From assembly GCA_001768565.1 (NCBI GenBank), contig MEOE01000019.1, positions 238 to 64,237 on the forward strand: 64,000 nucleotides of DNA. The letters are read 5' to 3'. Below are positions 55,429-64,000 of this stretch, piece after piece (position 1 is the stretch's first letter; each line of letters begins with the position of its first letter). Source of the DNA: Bacteroidetes bacterium GWF2_33_16. GTDB lineage: Bacteria > Bacteroidota > Bacteroidia > Bacteroidales > UBA12077. A model generated the notes under the pieces. It saw only the letters and a program-made list of their open reading frames with translations, was not told where the DNA came from and ran no database searches. A program made the translations under genes and the position numbers.

Positions 55429-56766
55429 ATGATGCAGTGGGATAAACTACTTTCAGCCAAACGACTTGGTCAGGAGAACAAAGAAATATCTAATGTAGAC
55501 GAAATCCGGTCGCAGTTTCAGCGCGATTATGACCGGATAATTTTTTCATCCCCTTTCCGCCGTTTGCAAAATAAAACACAGGTTTTTCCATTGCCGGGGA
55601 GTGTTTTTGTTCATAACCGATTAACCCATAGTTTAGAAGTTGCAAGTGTTGGTCGGTCGTTAGCAAATTTGGTTGCTTTGGAATTAAAAAACAAAAGTGA
55701 TATCAAGCATAAAAGTATTTTGGATGAACTTGGATCAATTGTATCGGCAGCTTGTTTAGCGCATGATCTGGGTAATCCTCCCTTTGGTCATGCAGGCGAA
55801 GATGCAATCTCAAGATTCTTTTCTCAGGGCAAAGGTCTAGCCATAAAAGAGCAAGTTTCTGCTAATGAATGGTTAGACTTAACGAGTTTTGAAGGAAATG
55901 CAAACGCACTACGATTACTTACACACCAATTTAATGGAAGAAGAAAAGGAGGATTTGCACTTACCTATTCTACTTTGGCTGCATTAATCAAATATCCGCA
56001 TGGTTCTGATGCTTTAAGTTCTGGCAAGAAAAAATATGGTTATTTTCAGTCAGAAAAGGAGACATTTATAGCTATTGCAAACGAGCTAGGATTGAAAAAG
56101 AAAAGCGAAAATCCGATTTGTTTTGCGCGTCATCCATTGGTTTTTCTTGTTGAGGCTGCCGACGATATTTGTTACGAAATTATGGATATCGAAGATGCAC
56201 ATAAATTAAAAATTCTGAGTACACAAAAAACCTTTGATCTTTTGCTCGGATTCTTTGATACGACAGAGGATAGCAGTTTTTATGAGCAGAAAGAAATTGT
56301 ATTTAAAGAAGTTACAGATATAAATGAGCAAGTTTCTTACCTTAGAGCTTCTGTAATAAGCAAGCTAATTAAAGAAACAGCAGATGTTTTTATTGCTTAC
56401 CATGATCAAATTCTTGAAGGTGAGTACAATTCAAATCTTATAAAGGATTTGCAGGGAAACAGCAAAATTGCTTTTGAGAAATGTAAGAATCTGGCAATTA
56501 AGGAAATATACAACCATCCATCGGTAGTAAAAATTGAATTAAGTGGATTTAATGTATTGGGTACGCTTTTAGATGAATTTATTACTGCGCTTATTAGGCC
56601 CGATAGCGAATATTCAAAAAAAATACTATCAATTATTCCTTCGCAATTTAATATCGAAGACCAGTGTATTTATAAAAAAACAATGGCCGTCGTAGATTTT
56701 GTTTCAGGAATGACAGATTTGTATGCCGTTGATTTATATAAAGATATAAAAGGGATTAATCTATAA
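55429..56766 (+). CDS. dgt: Deoxyguanosinetriphosphate triphosphohydrolase (dGTPase)
   Basis: The enzyme hydrolyses dGTP (or other dNTPs) to the nucleoside and triphosphate. Its HD-domain metal ligands are visible: HNRLTHSLEV (first His) and ACLAHDLGNPPFGHAGE (HD pair), and later VEAADDICYEIMDIED with the final Asp. The 445-residue length fits the bacterial Dgt type-1 group. Two adjacent ATGs at 55429 and 55432 are possible starts. It converges on the small membrane protein at 56845. Confidence 0.95.
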   Translation: MMQWDKLLSAKRLGQENKEISNVDEIRSQFQRDYDRIIFSSPFRRLQNKTQVFPLPGSVFVHNRLTHSLEVASVGRSLANLVALELKNKSDIKHKSILDELGSIVSAACLAHDLGNPPFGHAGEDAISRFFSQGKGLAIKEQVSANEWLDLTSFEGNANALRLLTHQFNGRRKGGFALTYSTLAALIKYPHGSDALSSGKKKYGYFQSEKETFIAIANELGLKKKSENPICFARHPLVFLVEAADDICYEIMDIEDAHKLKILSTQKTFDLLLGFFDTTEDSSFYEQKEIVFKEVTDINEQVSYLRASVISKLIKETADVFIAYHDQILEGEYNSNLIKDLQGNSKIAFEKCKNLAIKEIYNHPSVVKIELSGFNVLGTLLDEFITALIRPDSEYSKKILSIIPSQFNIEDQCIYKKTMAVVDFVSGMTDLYAVDLYKDIKGINL

Positions 56767-56844
56767 ATTCAATTGGAAACAGAATTAAGCCATTCGTTTT
56801 TAAGCACTTAATTCATTATTAATCTCCTTATACCAAAAAATAGC

Positions 56845-57423
56845 TTAGTTATTTTGAGTTAGATAATGCCTCCCCCATTTTTTTCTACTATCGAAATAAA
56901 GGAGGATGCTTAAAATAAGTAATAATGCACTCATAAACAATGGAATAAGATGCATTTTCTGGGCAGATAGGATCAATCCTAGCACTAATGCTCCTACAGA
57001 AATCAATCCAGCAAAAATTGCATAAAGTTTCGTTTTATAAAACCAAGCATAAGGGAAAAAATGCGCTCCGGTAATTATAACATAAACCATTACAAAGTAT
57101 TCTGGCATTTTTATAAGGGCAAAAATTAAAAATGGGAAATAAAATAATTGAGCAAAATTTAACCAAAGCCCGAATGGCTGCAATGGATTCTCTTTATTTG
57201 TCCATGTTGTTTTAAGTAATTTTGATAGTAAAAGCGCCAATGGAAGCATAACTCCTCCAACCATAAAAGTTAATATTGACTTGTCGTATGCTTTTATATT
57301 TAGCATCCATATTAATGAAATTACCAACCAAACAATGCTTGCAGAAAAAGTAAAGTCGATTCCATTTTTTGACTTGATGGATAATTCTGTTCGTAATGAG
57401 TCGAATTTTTCTTTTGTAATCAT
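56845..57423 (-). CDS. Small polytopic membrane protein, DUF7010-like
   Basis: The protein has 192 residues and five or six hydrophobic helices after a charged N-terminus (MITKEKFDSLRTEL). I believe it belongs to DUF7010, by the GIDFTFSASIVWLVI start and the PLALLLSKLL segment, but this is a memory-based match. No function is known. It starts 51 bp after the LytTR regulator gene on the same strand, so it may be regulated by, or co-transcribed with, that two-component pair. An 8-bp inverted repeat follows between it and dgt, too weak to call. Confidence 0.65.
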   Translation of the reverse strand: MITKEKFDSLRTELSIKSKNGIDFTFSASIVWLVISLIWMLNIKAYDKSILTFMVGGVMLPLALLLSKLLKTTWTNKENPLQPFGLWLNFAQLFYFPFLIFALIKMPEYFVMVYVIITGAHFFPYAWFYKTKLYAIFAGLISVGALVLGLILSAQKMHLIPLFMSALLLILSILLYFDSRKKWGRHYLTQNN

Positions 57424-57474
57424 AAATTTTTTTTAATTAAGCTGGTAAAAATATTCTTTAAAATTAGAAAACCA

Positions 57475-58239
57475 TTACGAATTCAACCATTTTTTAAAAT
57501 CAGACGACCTGTCGATACTAACAATTGTATCTAGATCCGATTCGACTTTAGGATTAAGATCTAATCTCACACGTCCTCGGGAGTATGCAAACATATTCGA
57601 AATAGAAGTAATATTTACTATGTACTTTCTGTTAATACGAAAGAAATTTGTTGGATCGAGAATCTCTACTAATTTATCAAGTGTAAATTCAACAGGATAA
57701 GATCCTCCCTGGAAAGTTTTAAAGTAGATATCTTTTTCCAGCACATAAAAATAGGCTATTTCTGATATATCAACGAGTTTTATTTTATTTCCAACGGGTA
57801 CAGTAAAGCGCTCACGGAATTTTTTTTCTTTGTTTAACATCAGACTATAAAGTGATCTCAAATCAACAGACTCCGAATGCAAACCACTAAATTCTTCATA
57901 TTTTTTTAATGCTGCTGCAAGCTCTTCATGAACAATAGGCTTTAGCAGATAATCAATACTTTTAAGTTTGAAAGCTTTAATGGCATATTCATCAAAAGCG
58001 GTTGTAAAAATTACAGGACTGGAAATATTTACCTGTTCAAAAATAGCAAAGCTTAAATCATCTTCAAGATGAATATCAAGAAAAATTAAATCGGGTTCGG
58101 GATTTGACTTAAACCATTTTACTGATTCTGACACGGATTCCAACTCAGCAAGGATTTTAATTTCCGGATTATACTCCAGAATCATTTTTTTTAATCGTAA
58201 AGCAGCAAATGCTTCGTCTTCTATAATTACAACTTTCAT
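57475..58239 (-). CDS. LytTR-family response regulator
   Basis: The 254-residue protein has a receiver (residues 1-120) with D8, acceptor D55 (LIFLDIHLED) and K104-region KSIDYLLKP, and a LytTR DNA-binding domain from about 150 (RFTVPVGNKIKLVDISEIAYFYV, then FFRINRKYIVNITSI). LytTR regulators bind direct repeats and often control surface or exported proteins. It lies 26 bp after the LytS-type kinase gene and is the obvious partner. Confidence 0.95.
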   Translation of the reverse strand: MKVVIIEDEAFAALRLKKMILEYNPEIKILAELESVSESVKWFKSNPEPDLIFLDIHLEDDLSFAIFEQVNISSPVIFTTAFDEYAIKAFKLKSIDYLLKPIVHEELAAALKKYEEFSGLHSESVDLRSLYSLMLNKEKKFRERFTVPVGNKIKLVDISEIAYFYVLEKDIYFKTFQGGSYPVEFTLDKLVEILDPTNFFRINRKYIVNITSISNMFAYSRGRVRLDLNPKVESDLDTIVSIDRSSDFKKWLNS

Positions 58240-58265
58240 ATTTGTATATTTCTATTTTCAATTTT

Positions 58266-60371
58266 TTATTTCAGCAAGGGGAGCTTGGCAATAAAATGCT
58301 CTTTTGTTTTGCTGAACTCTGGTTTTTTATCTGAAACGAGTGCATATCTCCGACTTATATTTTCGAGACCCACGCCAGTAGAAACAAATTTTGTTTCACG
58401 AATATTCAGATTATTAATTATGTTTAGTTTTTGCTCATCATCAACAAATATTTCAATTTTTAAGGGATCGAGCTTCGAAAATGTATTATGCTTTATTGCA
58501 TTTTCAATAAGCAATTGAATTGCGATTGGCAGTATTTGGTAATCGTAATAAGATTTATCTATTCGTATATCGATGCTTATTTTATTCATAAAACGTATCT
58601 CGAGCAAGAAGAGGTAGGCATTTAAAAACTCCAATTCTGTGCTTAATGAAACAACGTCTTTTTCTTTATTCTCGAGCACATAACGATAAACTTTAGACAG
58701 CCTTTCGGTAAAAGATTCTGCCAGATCGGGATCAATTTTTATAAGAGATGTAAGTACATTTAGGCTATTGAACAAAAAGTGGGGGTTAACCTGTTGCTTT
58801 AGTACTTCAAACTGCGATTGCAGATTTTCTTTCTGGACTTTCAATAGCTGGGTATTTGCTTTGGTTAACTGTTTTGTTCTTTCTGCAACGCTTTGCTCAA
58901 GCGTGTCGTTAATTCGTTCCAATTCTTCTTTTGCATTTAATAATTTTAGTTCCTGTTTTTTTCTCTCAGAGATGTCTACAATAATTCCTCTTCTGCCTAC
59001 AATCTCTCCATTTCGGATTATTGGATTGCCAAATACCATAACTGGGCAATGGGATCCATCTTTCCTTATTGCAGTAAATTCGCCTGGCTCTGTTTTAATT
59101 CCCAGACTTGATTTTTTAAAATTTTCAATAATTCTGGGTATGTCTTCTTTAATAAAACAATCGAGAGCTGAAATTTTTTCATCAGGATTACTGGGCAATG
59201 GTCCAAAAAACTCGTCTCCAGCCTTGTTGCTTAAAATAATTTTTCCATCCAGATTCAATTCAAAAATGGGTTGAGGAAGCAAGTCCATTAGATCTTTGTA
59301 TTTTTTTTCGCTTTCATTAGCAGCTAATTCCGCAGCTTTTCTTCGAGTAACATCCACAATAATTCCATCCAGAAACTCGACATTTCCATCGCTGTTGTAT
59401 ATTCCCTTGCCATTTTCGCTAACCCATACAATGGCTCCATCTTTATGCAAAATTCTGTACTCAAACTCGTAATGTCTTTTCTCGCCAGTTGCTTCGAGTA
59501 TATTATTTTTGCATAGTTCTTGATCTTCGGGGTGAATAATTGAAGCAAATGTACGGTTGGCATTTTCGATTAATTCTGATGCATGATAACCTGAAATATC
59601 AAAGATTTTCTCGCTGATATATTTCATTGTATAATGCTCATCGAAATAACAACGATAGGCTGCACCTGCAAGGTTTGTTAATATGCTGTTCAGCTGCTCC
59701 CGACTTTCGTTTAGCTCCTGGGTAATTATTTCCCGATTTTTTATTTCCTCTTCCAAATGTTTATTAAGCCTTTTCTCCTGTTCTATAAGCTGTTCTGCAT
59801 ACCTATTCTTCTCTTCTTCAATCCTAATTTGTGCCTCATACATTGCGCGGTTTGCAGCTTCCATGATGAGTTCCTTCTGCAACTTTTCTGTTTTAATTTT
59901 TTCCTTCATGCTCTCATCAAGATAGATCCATGCTTCGAGGATCGACATAAAAAAAGCGTTTACAACAGAGTAAATCAGTATGTTATTAAAGAGAACGTTT
60001 TGCAAGGGTTGCCTGTAATTCCTTACCCAATGAGCAAAAAGAGTTAAGAGTGCAGAAATTACAATTGCAATTATAAGCATAAGAATAAGTTGAAGAACAA
60101 CTCTTTTTATAACTCCTTTATTCCAGGGGAATGATTTATTTAGGTATTGAATCACATAAAGATCGGTGTATGCAATAATAAAACCTGCAACCATACTGTA
60201 AATTATTCCTCTTATTACTCTAAGAACAAACTCTGTTATTCCGCTTAGTTCATGGTATCCGCTAAAATGATTATATGTAATTACAACTAGCTGCAGAAAA
60301 ATAGCCATTCCAAGTACAAGCTTAAACAGCTTGTTGAAAGGAAAGTGTTTGTGTATTTGACGGAATATCAT
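58266..60371 (-). CDS. LytS-type sensor histidine kinase with two PAS domains
   Basis: This protein of 701 residues has four membrane helices at about 18-150, a charged coiled coil (about 160-225), two PAS domains at about 225-345 and 355-475 (WVSENGKGIYNSDGNVEFLDGIIVDVT and IIRNGEIVGRRGIIVDISERK ends), a second coiled coil, then a His_kinase domain with H531 in QQVNPHFLFNSLNVL and an HATPase_c ending (VGLENISRRYALV). The adjacent LytTR regulator is the likely target. No signal is recognisable. Confidence 0.94.
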   Translation of the reverse strand: MIFRQIHKHFPFNKLFKLVLGMAIFLQLVVITYNHFSGYHELSGITEFVLRVIRGIIYSMVAGFIIAYTDLYVIQYLNKSFPWNKGVIKRVVLQLILMLIIAIVISALLTLFAHWVRNYRQPLQNVLFNNILIYSVVNAFFMSILEAWIYLDESMKEKIKTEKLQKELIMEAANRAMYEAQIRIEEEKNRYAEQLIEQEKRLNKHLEEEIKNREIITQELNESREQLNSILTNLAGAAYRCYFDEHYTMKYISEKIFDISGYHASELIENANRTFASIIHPEDQELCKNNILEATGEKRHYEFEYRILHKDGAIVWVSENGKGIYNSDGNVEFLDGIIVDVTRRKAAELAANESEKKYKDLMDLLPQPIFELNLDGKIILSNKAGDEFFGPLPSNPDEKISALDCFIKEDIPRIIENFKKSSLGIKTEPGEFTAIRKDGSHCPVMVFGNPIIRNGEIVGRRGIIVDISERKKQELKLLNAKEELERINDTLEQSVAERTKQLTKANTQLLKVQKENLQSQFEVLKQQVNPHFLFNSLNVLTSLIKIDPDLAESFTERLSKVYRYVLENKEKDVVSLSTELEFLNAYLFLLEIRFMNKISIDIRIDKSYYDYQILPIAIQLLIENAIKHNTFSKLDPLKIEIFVDDEQKLNIINNLNIRETKFVSTGVGLENISRRYALVSDKKPEFSKTKEHFIAKLPLLK

Positions 60372-60542
60372 ACTAGGTATATTCGTTTAAATTGCAATAA
60401 AAGTACTCAAGCCAATTCATAAATAAAAGAATATTGCGTTGAAGGTGAAAAAATGGGTGCTGAAAGTGTTAAATACTGGTTTATATGTGTATTTCATTAT
60501 AGTCTTAGTATTAGTTTTTATGTTGGTAAAAGAATGGTAAAC

Positions 60543-60959
60543 CTAGATTTTATAAAGATTTACTACGACTTCGCTTTTATTTTTATTTATTAATATCTTG
60601 TGTCGTTTAAAATTACCTGGTACCCTTTTACCATCGTAGTTGGTAAATCCAAATTTTTCTTTTGGAATTCCTACTAGATTTGTGTCAAGAATTCCATTGT
60701 TATTACTATCCTGATAGATGGAAAAAAGATATTCTCCCTCGGGCAATTTCAACAAAGTATTAATGCTTGTTGCATTTGGATCGAGAGTGAACGACTTAAA
60801 AACAGCCCTGTTATTATATGATTGTTCGGAATTAAATACCGAGACATAGACTTTCCCTCCATTTTTCTCAACACCGGCTATTTCAAGCTTAAAATTTACT
60901 TGTGCCATGGAGCCGATTGAAAGGAGTAACATCAATATACTTGTAAAAATTATTTTCAT
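60543..60959 (-). CDS. DUF2141 domain protein, exported
   Basis: The protein (138 residues) has a signal peptide (about 1-19, cut after SMA) and the DUF2141 pattern: GGKVYVSVFNS, LPEGEYLFSIYQDSNNNGILDTN and GIPKEKFGFTNYDG. The DSNNNGILD stretch is like a calcium-binding loop. The function is unknown; such proteins are often periplasmic in Bacteroidota. It starts 3 bp after the EFR1 gene and is surely co-transcribed. Confidence 0.9.
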   Translation of the reverse strand: MKIIFTSILMLLLSIGSMAQVNFKLEIAGVEKNGGKVYVSVFNSEQSYNNRAVFKSFTLDPNATSINTLLKLPEGEYLFSIYQDSNNNGILDTNLVGIPKEKFGFTNYDGKRVPGNFKRHKILINKNKSEVVVNLYKI

Positions 60960-60962
60960 AGC

Positions 60963-61769
60963 TTACGATTGTTTAAGTGAGTACTTTTTTCCATGTCTTC
61001 TGGCAACGTTTATTGCGTTCTTCCAATTGTAATGCAAATGAATAGCTCTTTCTCTGCAATTGGCTATACATAGTTTGCACAAAGTGCAATCGAGCTCTCT
61101 GTTCGTTAAAGCTTTATTATTATTAATTTCGATTAATCTAAGTGGGCATACGGCAGCACATTTGCCACAGCCAATACATAAACTGTGATTTATGGTAACA
61201 ATATCACCTTTTAATAAAATATATGAACCATTTAATTTAACAGTGTAAGTATTTACGCATCCGTCTTTAACTGGCAATTTTGGCTTGACCAGATCATAAA
61301 AATCGGAAACACAATATTCGGGTAAGGTTTTCTTTATAAAACGTTGCGCTTTTTTTAAGTCTGTTTCATCAGGCTTGCCACAAGCGCCTCCACCAACAAT
61401 TACAAAAGGACCTGTTTCGTCGTAGCCTCTGACCGAAAAATCGCAGATAAATGTTTTTCCTTTTTGCAAAAGCAATTTTTTTATTGGCTCATGGTACTTG
61501 CCAAGGAAAGGGTTTCCGCGACTTGAAAAAACAAATACCTCTTGGTTCGATGTATCCATCTTTTCTATCACTTCGAAGATTCCGTGATGATGACATCCGA
61601 AGTATATTCCAGAACCCAGTCCGATTACTTTGTAAATACTCAAATCTGTTTCAAGTGCTTTTGCAGATGAAATAATTTCACATCCAAGTGTTTGTGCCAT
61701 GGCTTTTGCCAATTTGTAAGTGTTTCCGTTATAAATAGACTCACAAATAATTATGCAATCTTTATTCAT
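60963..61769 (-). CDS. EFR1-family flavodoxin/ferredoxin protein
   Basis: The first about 150 of 268 residues are flavodoxin-like (CESIYNGNTYKLAKAMAQ and VIGLGSGIYFGCHHHGIFEV). The C-terminal part has two 4Fe-4S motifs: CIGCGKCAAVCP and CTLCKLCIANC, seven to eight cysteines in all. EFR1 proteins are predicted electron carriers between flavin and iron-sulfur partners; the partner is unknown. The protein is soluble. It begins 43 bp after the broken hydrolase gene, and DUF2141 follows 3 bp later. Confidence 0.92.
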   Translation of the reverse strand: MNKDCIIICESIYNGNTYKLAKAMAQTLGCEIISSAKALETDLSIYKVIGLGSGIYFGCHHHGIFEVIEKMDTSNQEVFVFSSRGNPFLGKYHEPIKKLLLQKGKTFICDFSVRGYDETGPFVIVGGGACGKPDETDLKKAQRFIKKTLPEYCVSDFYDLVKPKLPVKDGCVNTYTVKLNGSYILLKGDIVTINHSLCIGCGKCAAVCPLRLIEINNNKALTNRELDCTLCKLCIANCRERAIHLHYNWKNAINVARRHGKKYSLKQS

Positions 61770-61812
61770 ATTTTTATTCTTTTTGTTTATACCAGTTGTG
61801 TACTATTATGTA

Positions 61813-62924
61813 TTATTTTTCATCAGTAAGATTATTTTCTCCCATCAAAACATCCTTAACTAAAATCTCCCTGAATCTATCGGGTTCTTCAAACATCGGA
61901 CTATGAGCCGATTTTTCAAATGTGTAAAACCCTTTCAGAGGAGCCTTTAACTTCTCGAAATAATCATTAGCCAAAATGTAAGAAACCGTATAATCGTAAA
62001 TACCATGTAAAAAATAGACCGGAATTTTTAGTTCAGGAACTTGTTTAGCTAAATCAGTAGCTAGGATCGTATTCCATAGAGGGTGAACACCTGTCTGGGC
62101 TTTACCTCGCCACAGATTTATCTTCTCAGAAAATGTGTAGTCTTTGCATGTAAGCGATGGTAAAAAAACGCCAATTATAATTGAATGCATGTCACGTGTT
62201 GTTCCAACACCAATGCTATGCATGGCTTTATCGCGTAGCTTTAGGTATCCGTAAGGAATTATGTCTGTTATAGGTGAGGCTTCTAGTTTTCTTACCATTT
62301 TACTGTTCCCTGAATCCCTATATTCTTTCAACATAAAATCATAAGCCAATCTTTCTGATTTTAAGTGGTTCGACATCTGAGCAATCCCAATGTAAGCGTG
62401 ATATAATTCAGGGGCCTTTTTTGCCGTATGAATGGCAATAAAGGTTCCTCCTGACCGTCCCATGAGGTAAATCTTGTTTTGCCCAAAGCGCTTACATGGT
62501 AGTTCGTCACCTCCTTTGTATCCGATATCATTTGTTCCAGTGTCGTCGAATCCTTAGGTCTGTTTGAGTTGTATGAAAGACCAGCCCATCGTTGATCCCA
62601 CCAAACTACAGTAAAGTAGTTTTCAAGTACTGTTGGGTATTTCTTTGTCAGGAAATAATCTGGGATTCCACCATGAAGGTAAAGCAAAACGGGATTAGTA
62701 GAATCTTTGCTCTGAATAAACATCCCTTGTTTAACTCCGCCTATTTGGACAAATATTTTCTCGGAGATGCTTCCTTTCAGGATATTTCCATTCTTATCCG
62801 TAAAAGCACTGGGCTTTCCTGGGCTAACTATTACCAGATAAACTAGCAATGAAATAAATAGACCCACAATTGTTAGCAGCGTATAAAACATAATTTTTAC
62901 CATTAATTGATTATTTGTTTTCAT
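61813..62924 (-). pseudogene. Alpha/beta hydrolase (proline-iminopeptidase-like) with an internal frameshift
   Basis: Two overlapping frames together give one protein of about 370 residues. The N-terminal part (62924 to about 62496) has a membrane anchor, LYLHGG (oxyanion loop) and WWDQRWAGLSY. The C-terminal part has the nucleophile elbow GRSGGTF, an acid in HGIYDYTV and the His in KSAHSP. The frames switch at about 62494-62500: TNY in the first frame should continue as CKRFGQNKIYLMGRSGG in the other, so one base is missing. There is no homopolymer at the site, which makes a real mutation as likely as a read error. The start is the ATG at 62924; the TTG at 62945 overlaps the preceding gene. 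Confidence 0.82.
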
Positions 62925-62935
62925 AATAAATTGAT

Positions 62936-63589
62936 TTAATTGCAACTACAAGAACCTAATAGAAAGGCAATGTAAAATGACGGTCCACTAATTTTTTGAT
63001 TACTGATATATGAAAAGTTTGCCCCGGTTACAAAACGATAGGTAATGCCAATATCAAGGTGTACTAATTTCCCTAACGAGATTTGAGAATAAAGAGATGG
63101 TTCAAATACGGGAAATATGTTAAAATCTCCATCAGTTGATTTTGGAACGGTTTCTTTAAAACCTACGCCACACGCGACTAACAAATTAGAACCAAAGCTG
63201 AATTTCTCTCCCGCATAAAAAATGTATCCAAACTCAAGACCACCATATCCAAACTTAAAAAATTCAAACGTATCTGTATTGCTGCTTTCAATTTCAACTC
63301 CATTGGGCATTCCCCACCCGGCACCACCAAATGTATAGCAGTTATTGAATGTTGCAGAACCTCTGCCTCCAGTCATAATTGTTGATTTTCCATTAACATT
63401 CGAAATTAAAACTCCTGTTCCGCCAAAAGCCAAAGAAGTCATTTTTATTCTTGATCTTTTTGTAGAATCCTGGACGCTAATTTCCTGTGCATTTAGTTTA
63501 TAAAAATTTAAAACCAAAGCTATTATTAAGAGCAGAATTGTTTTCGGATTTATGTAAAGAGGTTTGTTTATTAGGCTCATGAATTTCAT
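62936..63589 (-). CDS. Exported beta-rich protein of unknown function
   Basis: I do not recognise the family. The protein (217 residues) has a signal peptide (about residues 17-34, cut after LNA) and is then composed of glycine-rich, aromatic alternating strands (TSLAFGGTGVLIS, FKFGYGGLEFGYIFYAGEKFSFG, VHLDIGITYRF), like a small outer-membrane or periplasmic barrel. It ends with SCSCN, two cysteines unusual for a barrel end. It stands 12 bp before the hydrolase start on the same strand, so it may share a transcript with it. Confidence 0.7.
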   Translation of the reverse strand: MKFMSLINKPLYINPKTILLLIIALVLNFYKLNAQEISVQDSTKRSRIKMTSLAFGGTGVLISNVNGKSTIMTGGRGSATFNNCYTFGGAGWGMPNGVEIESSNTDTFEFFKFGYGGLEFGYIFYAGEKFSFGSNLLVACGVGFKETVPKSTDGDFNIFPVFEPSLYSQISLGKLVHLDIGITYRFVTGANFSYISNQKISGPSFYIAFLLGSCSCN

Positions 63590-63602
63590 TCGTAATTTTA
63601 TT

Positions 63603-64000
63603 TTAGTTTAAAAGTGGTTTGGCTTTCGGAAGAAACAAATCTCTGGTTTTTAATCCTCCAAATATTGCAAACACAACATATAACACTGTAAAAGCACCAT
63701 CAATTATACCGGTAAACCAGAATGTTGAAGGAAAATCTTTTACAAATCCCATATATACAAAAAGCAAAACAACGTAGAATAATCGTCCAATAATTAAACA
63801 GCCAACATTAAAGGCATATCGTTTAATATTAAATGCCGACAGAAACTGTAAATAAGCAAAGCAGATAAAGAATGAGCCCAAAAAGATCGAGTAGAAAGGA
63901 TCTATTGGAGGATTATCAATTTTTCGACCTGTACCAATAATAAAAAGATACATGATACCAGCAACCAAATCCCAAATTCCACTTAAAAAGAAAGTTGCTG
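63603..64000 (-). CDS. Polytopic membrane protein, N-terminus outside the window
   Basis: The frame is open to the right edge: the residues before the first internal Met (ATFFLSGIWDLVAGIM) continue without a stop, so the start is beyond base 64000. About 132 residues are present, with four hydrophobic helices (FLSGIWDLVAGIMYLFII, FYSIFLGSFFICFAYLQFL, VGCLIIGRLFYVVLLFVYMGF, WFTGIIDGAFTVLYVVFAIFG). I do not recognise the family. It precedes the exported beta-rich gene by 13 bp. Confidence 0.7.
   Translation of the reverse strand, partial: ATFFLSGIWDLVAGIMYLFIIGTGRKIDNPPIDPFYSIFLGSFFICFAYLQFLSAFNIKRYAFNVGCLIIGRLFYVVLLFVYMGFVKDFPSTFWFTGIIDGAFTVLYVVFAIFGGLKTRDLFLPKAKPLLN

Noticed and set aside
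56782-56814. Inverted repeat GAATTAAG / CTTAATTC between dgt and the convergent membrane protein gene
   Set aside because: The stem is only 8 bp, AT-rich, with a long loop and no T-run, so I do not call a terminator.
58768-60047. Several plus-strand ORFs opposite the LytS-type kinase
   Set aside because: They have Ser/Phe/Cys-rich composition typical of antisense frames of helical proteins, and the kinase frame is intact with all motifs.

Overview
The window looks like a chromosomal segment from an AT-rich member of the Bacteroidota (class Bacteroidia; a Marinilabiliales-like marine or anaerobic lineage is my guess, not something the sequence proves). The evidence is: promoter boxes of the form TAnnTTTG, including one complete TTTG-N19-TAnnTTTG; a secreted protein with a type IX secretion C-terminal sorting domain; bactofilin and an AtpI-like protein ahead of the F-ATPase genes; an F-ATPase cluster without beta and epsilon; a DUF2723 membrane protein; EFR1 and DUF2141 proteins; many large hybrid sensor kinases; and few Shine-Dalgarno sites. 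I see no rRNA, tRNA, CRISPR array, insertion sequence or prophage.

Layout. 1-13 kb: the end of a hybrid histidine kinase, an AIM24-like protein, the tRNA 2-selenouridine synthase MnmH, the GTPase TypA/BipA, a large DUF2723 membrane protein, an SUI1-like factor, a secreted nuclease/phosphatase-like protein and an exported protein that joins an HEXXH metalloprotease-like domain to a predicted propeller and barrel. 13-27 kb: the bioenergetic core. Bactofilin and an AtpI-like gene are followed by a complete-looking seven-gene bacterial V-type ATPase operon (E, DUF2764, A, B, D, I, K), then by the F-type genes a, c, b, delta, alpha and gamma. 27-40 kb: an AlbA_2 protein, a secreted TPR protein, three tandem paralogous Cache-HAMP-GAF-PAS receptors without a recognised output domain, a YgjP-like metallopeptidase and a hybrid kinase. 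40-50 kb: an efflux adaptor, TsaB, DUF3108, EF-P, a GAF-SpoIIE phosphatase, and on the other strand a polyamine operon (arginine decarboxylase, agmatinase, deoxyhypusine-synthase-like protein) and an HU-SPOR protein. 50-64 kb: a three-PAS hybrid kinase, a PagL-like lipid A deacylase, a ferritin-like/VIT1 protein, dGTPase, a LytS/LytTR pair, an EFR1/DUF2141 operon with a frameshifted alpha/beta hydrolase upstream, and two unrecognised envelope proteins.

How the parts work together. The most interesting feature is the pair of rotary ATPases. The V-type operon sits inside what is usually one F-ATPase neighbourhood. Its K proteolipid carries the residues that bind sodium in Enterococcus NtpK (L56, T59, Q60, Q108, E137), while the F-type c subunit lacks the sodium ligands (I36, G70, V71 and F74 at those positions) and looks proton-coupled. 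The locus may therefore link proton and sodium gradients through ATP. Both ring subunits also have a local signal that could raise their dose: a strong Shine-Dalgarno before K, and a terminator-like hairpin between c and b. Other points worth following are the output-less receptor triplet, the deoxyhypusine-synthase homologue with its catalytic lysine in a polyamine operon 1.4 kb from EF-P, and the exported HEXXH/propeller/barrel protein.
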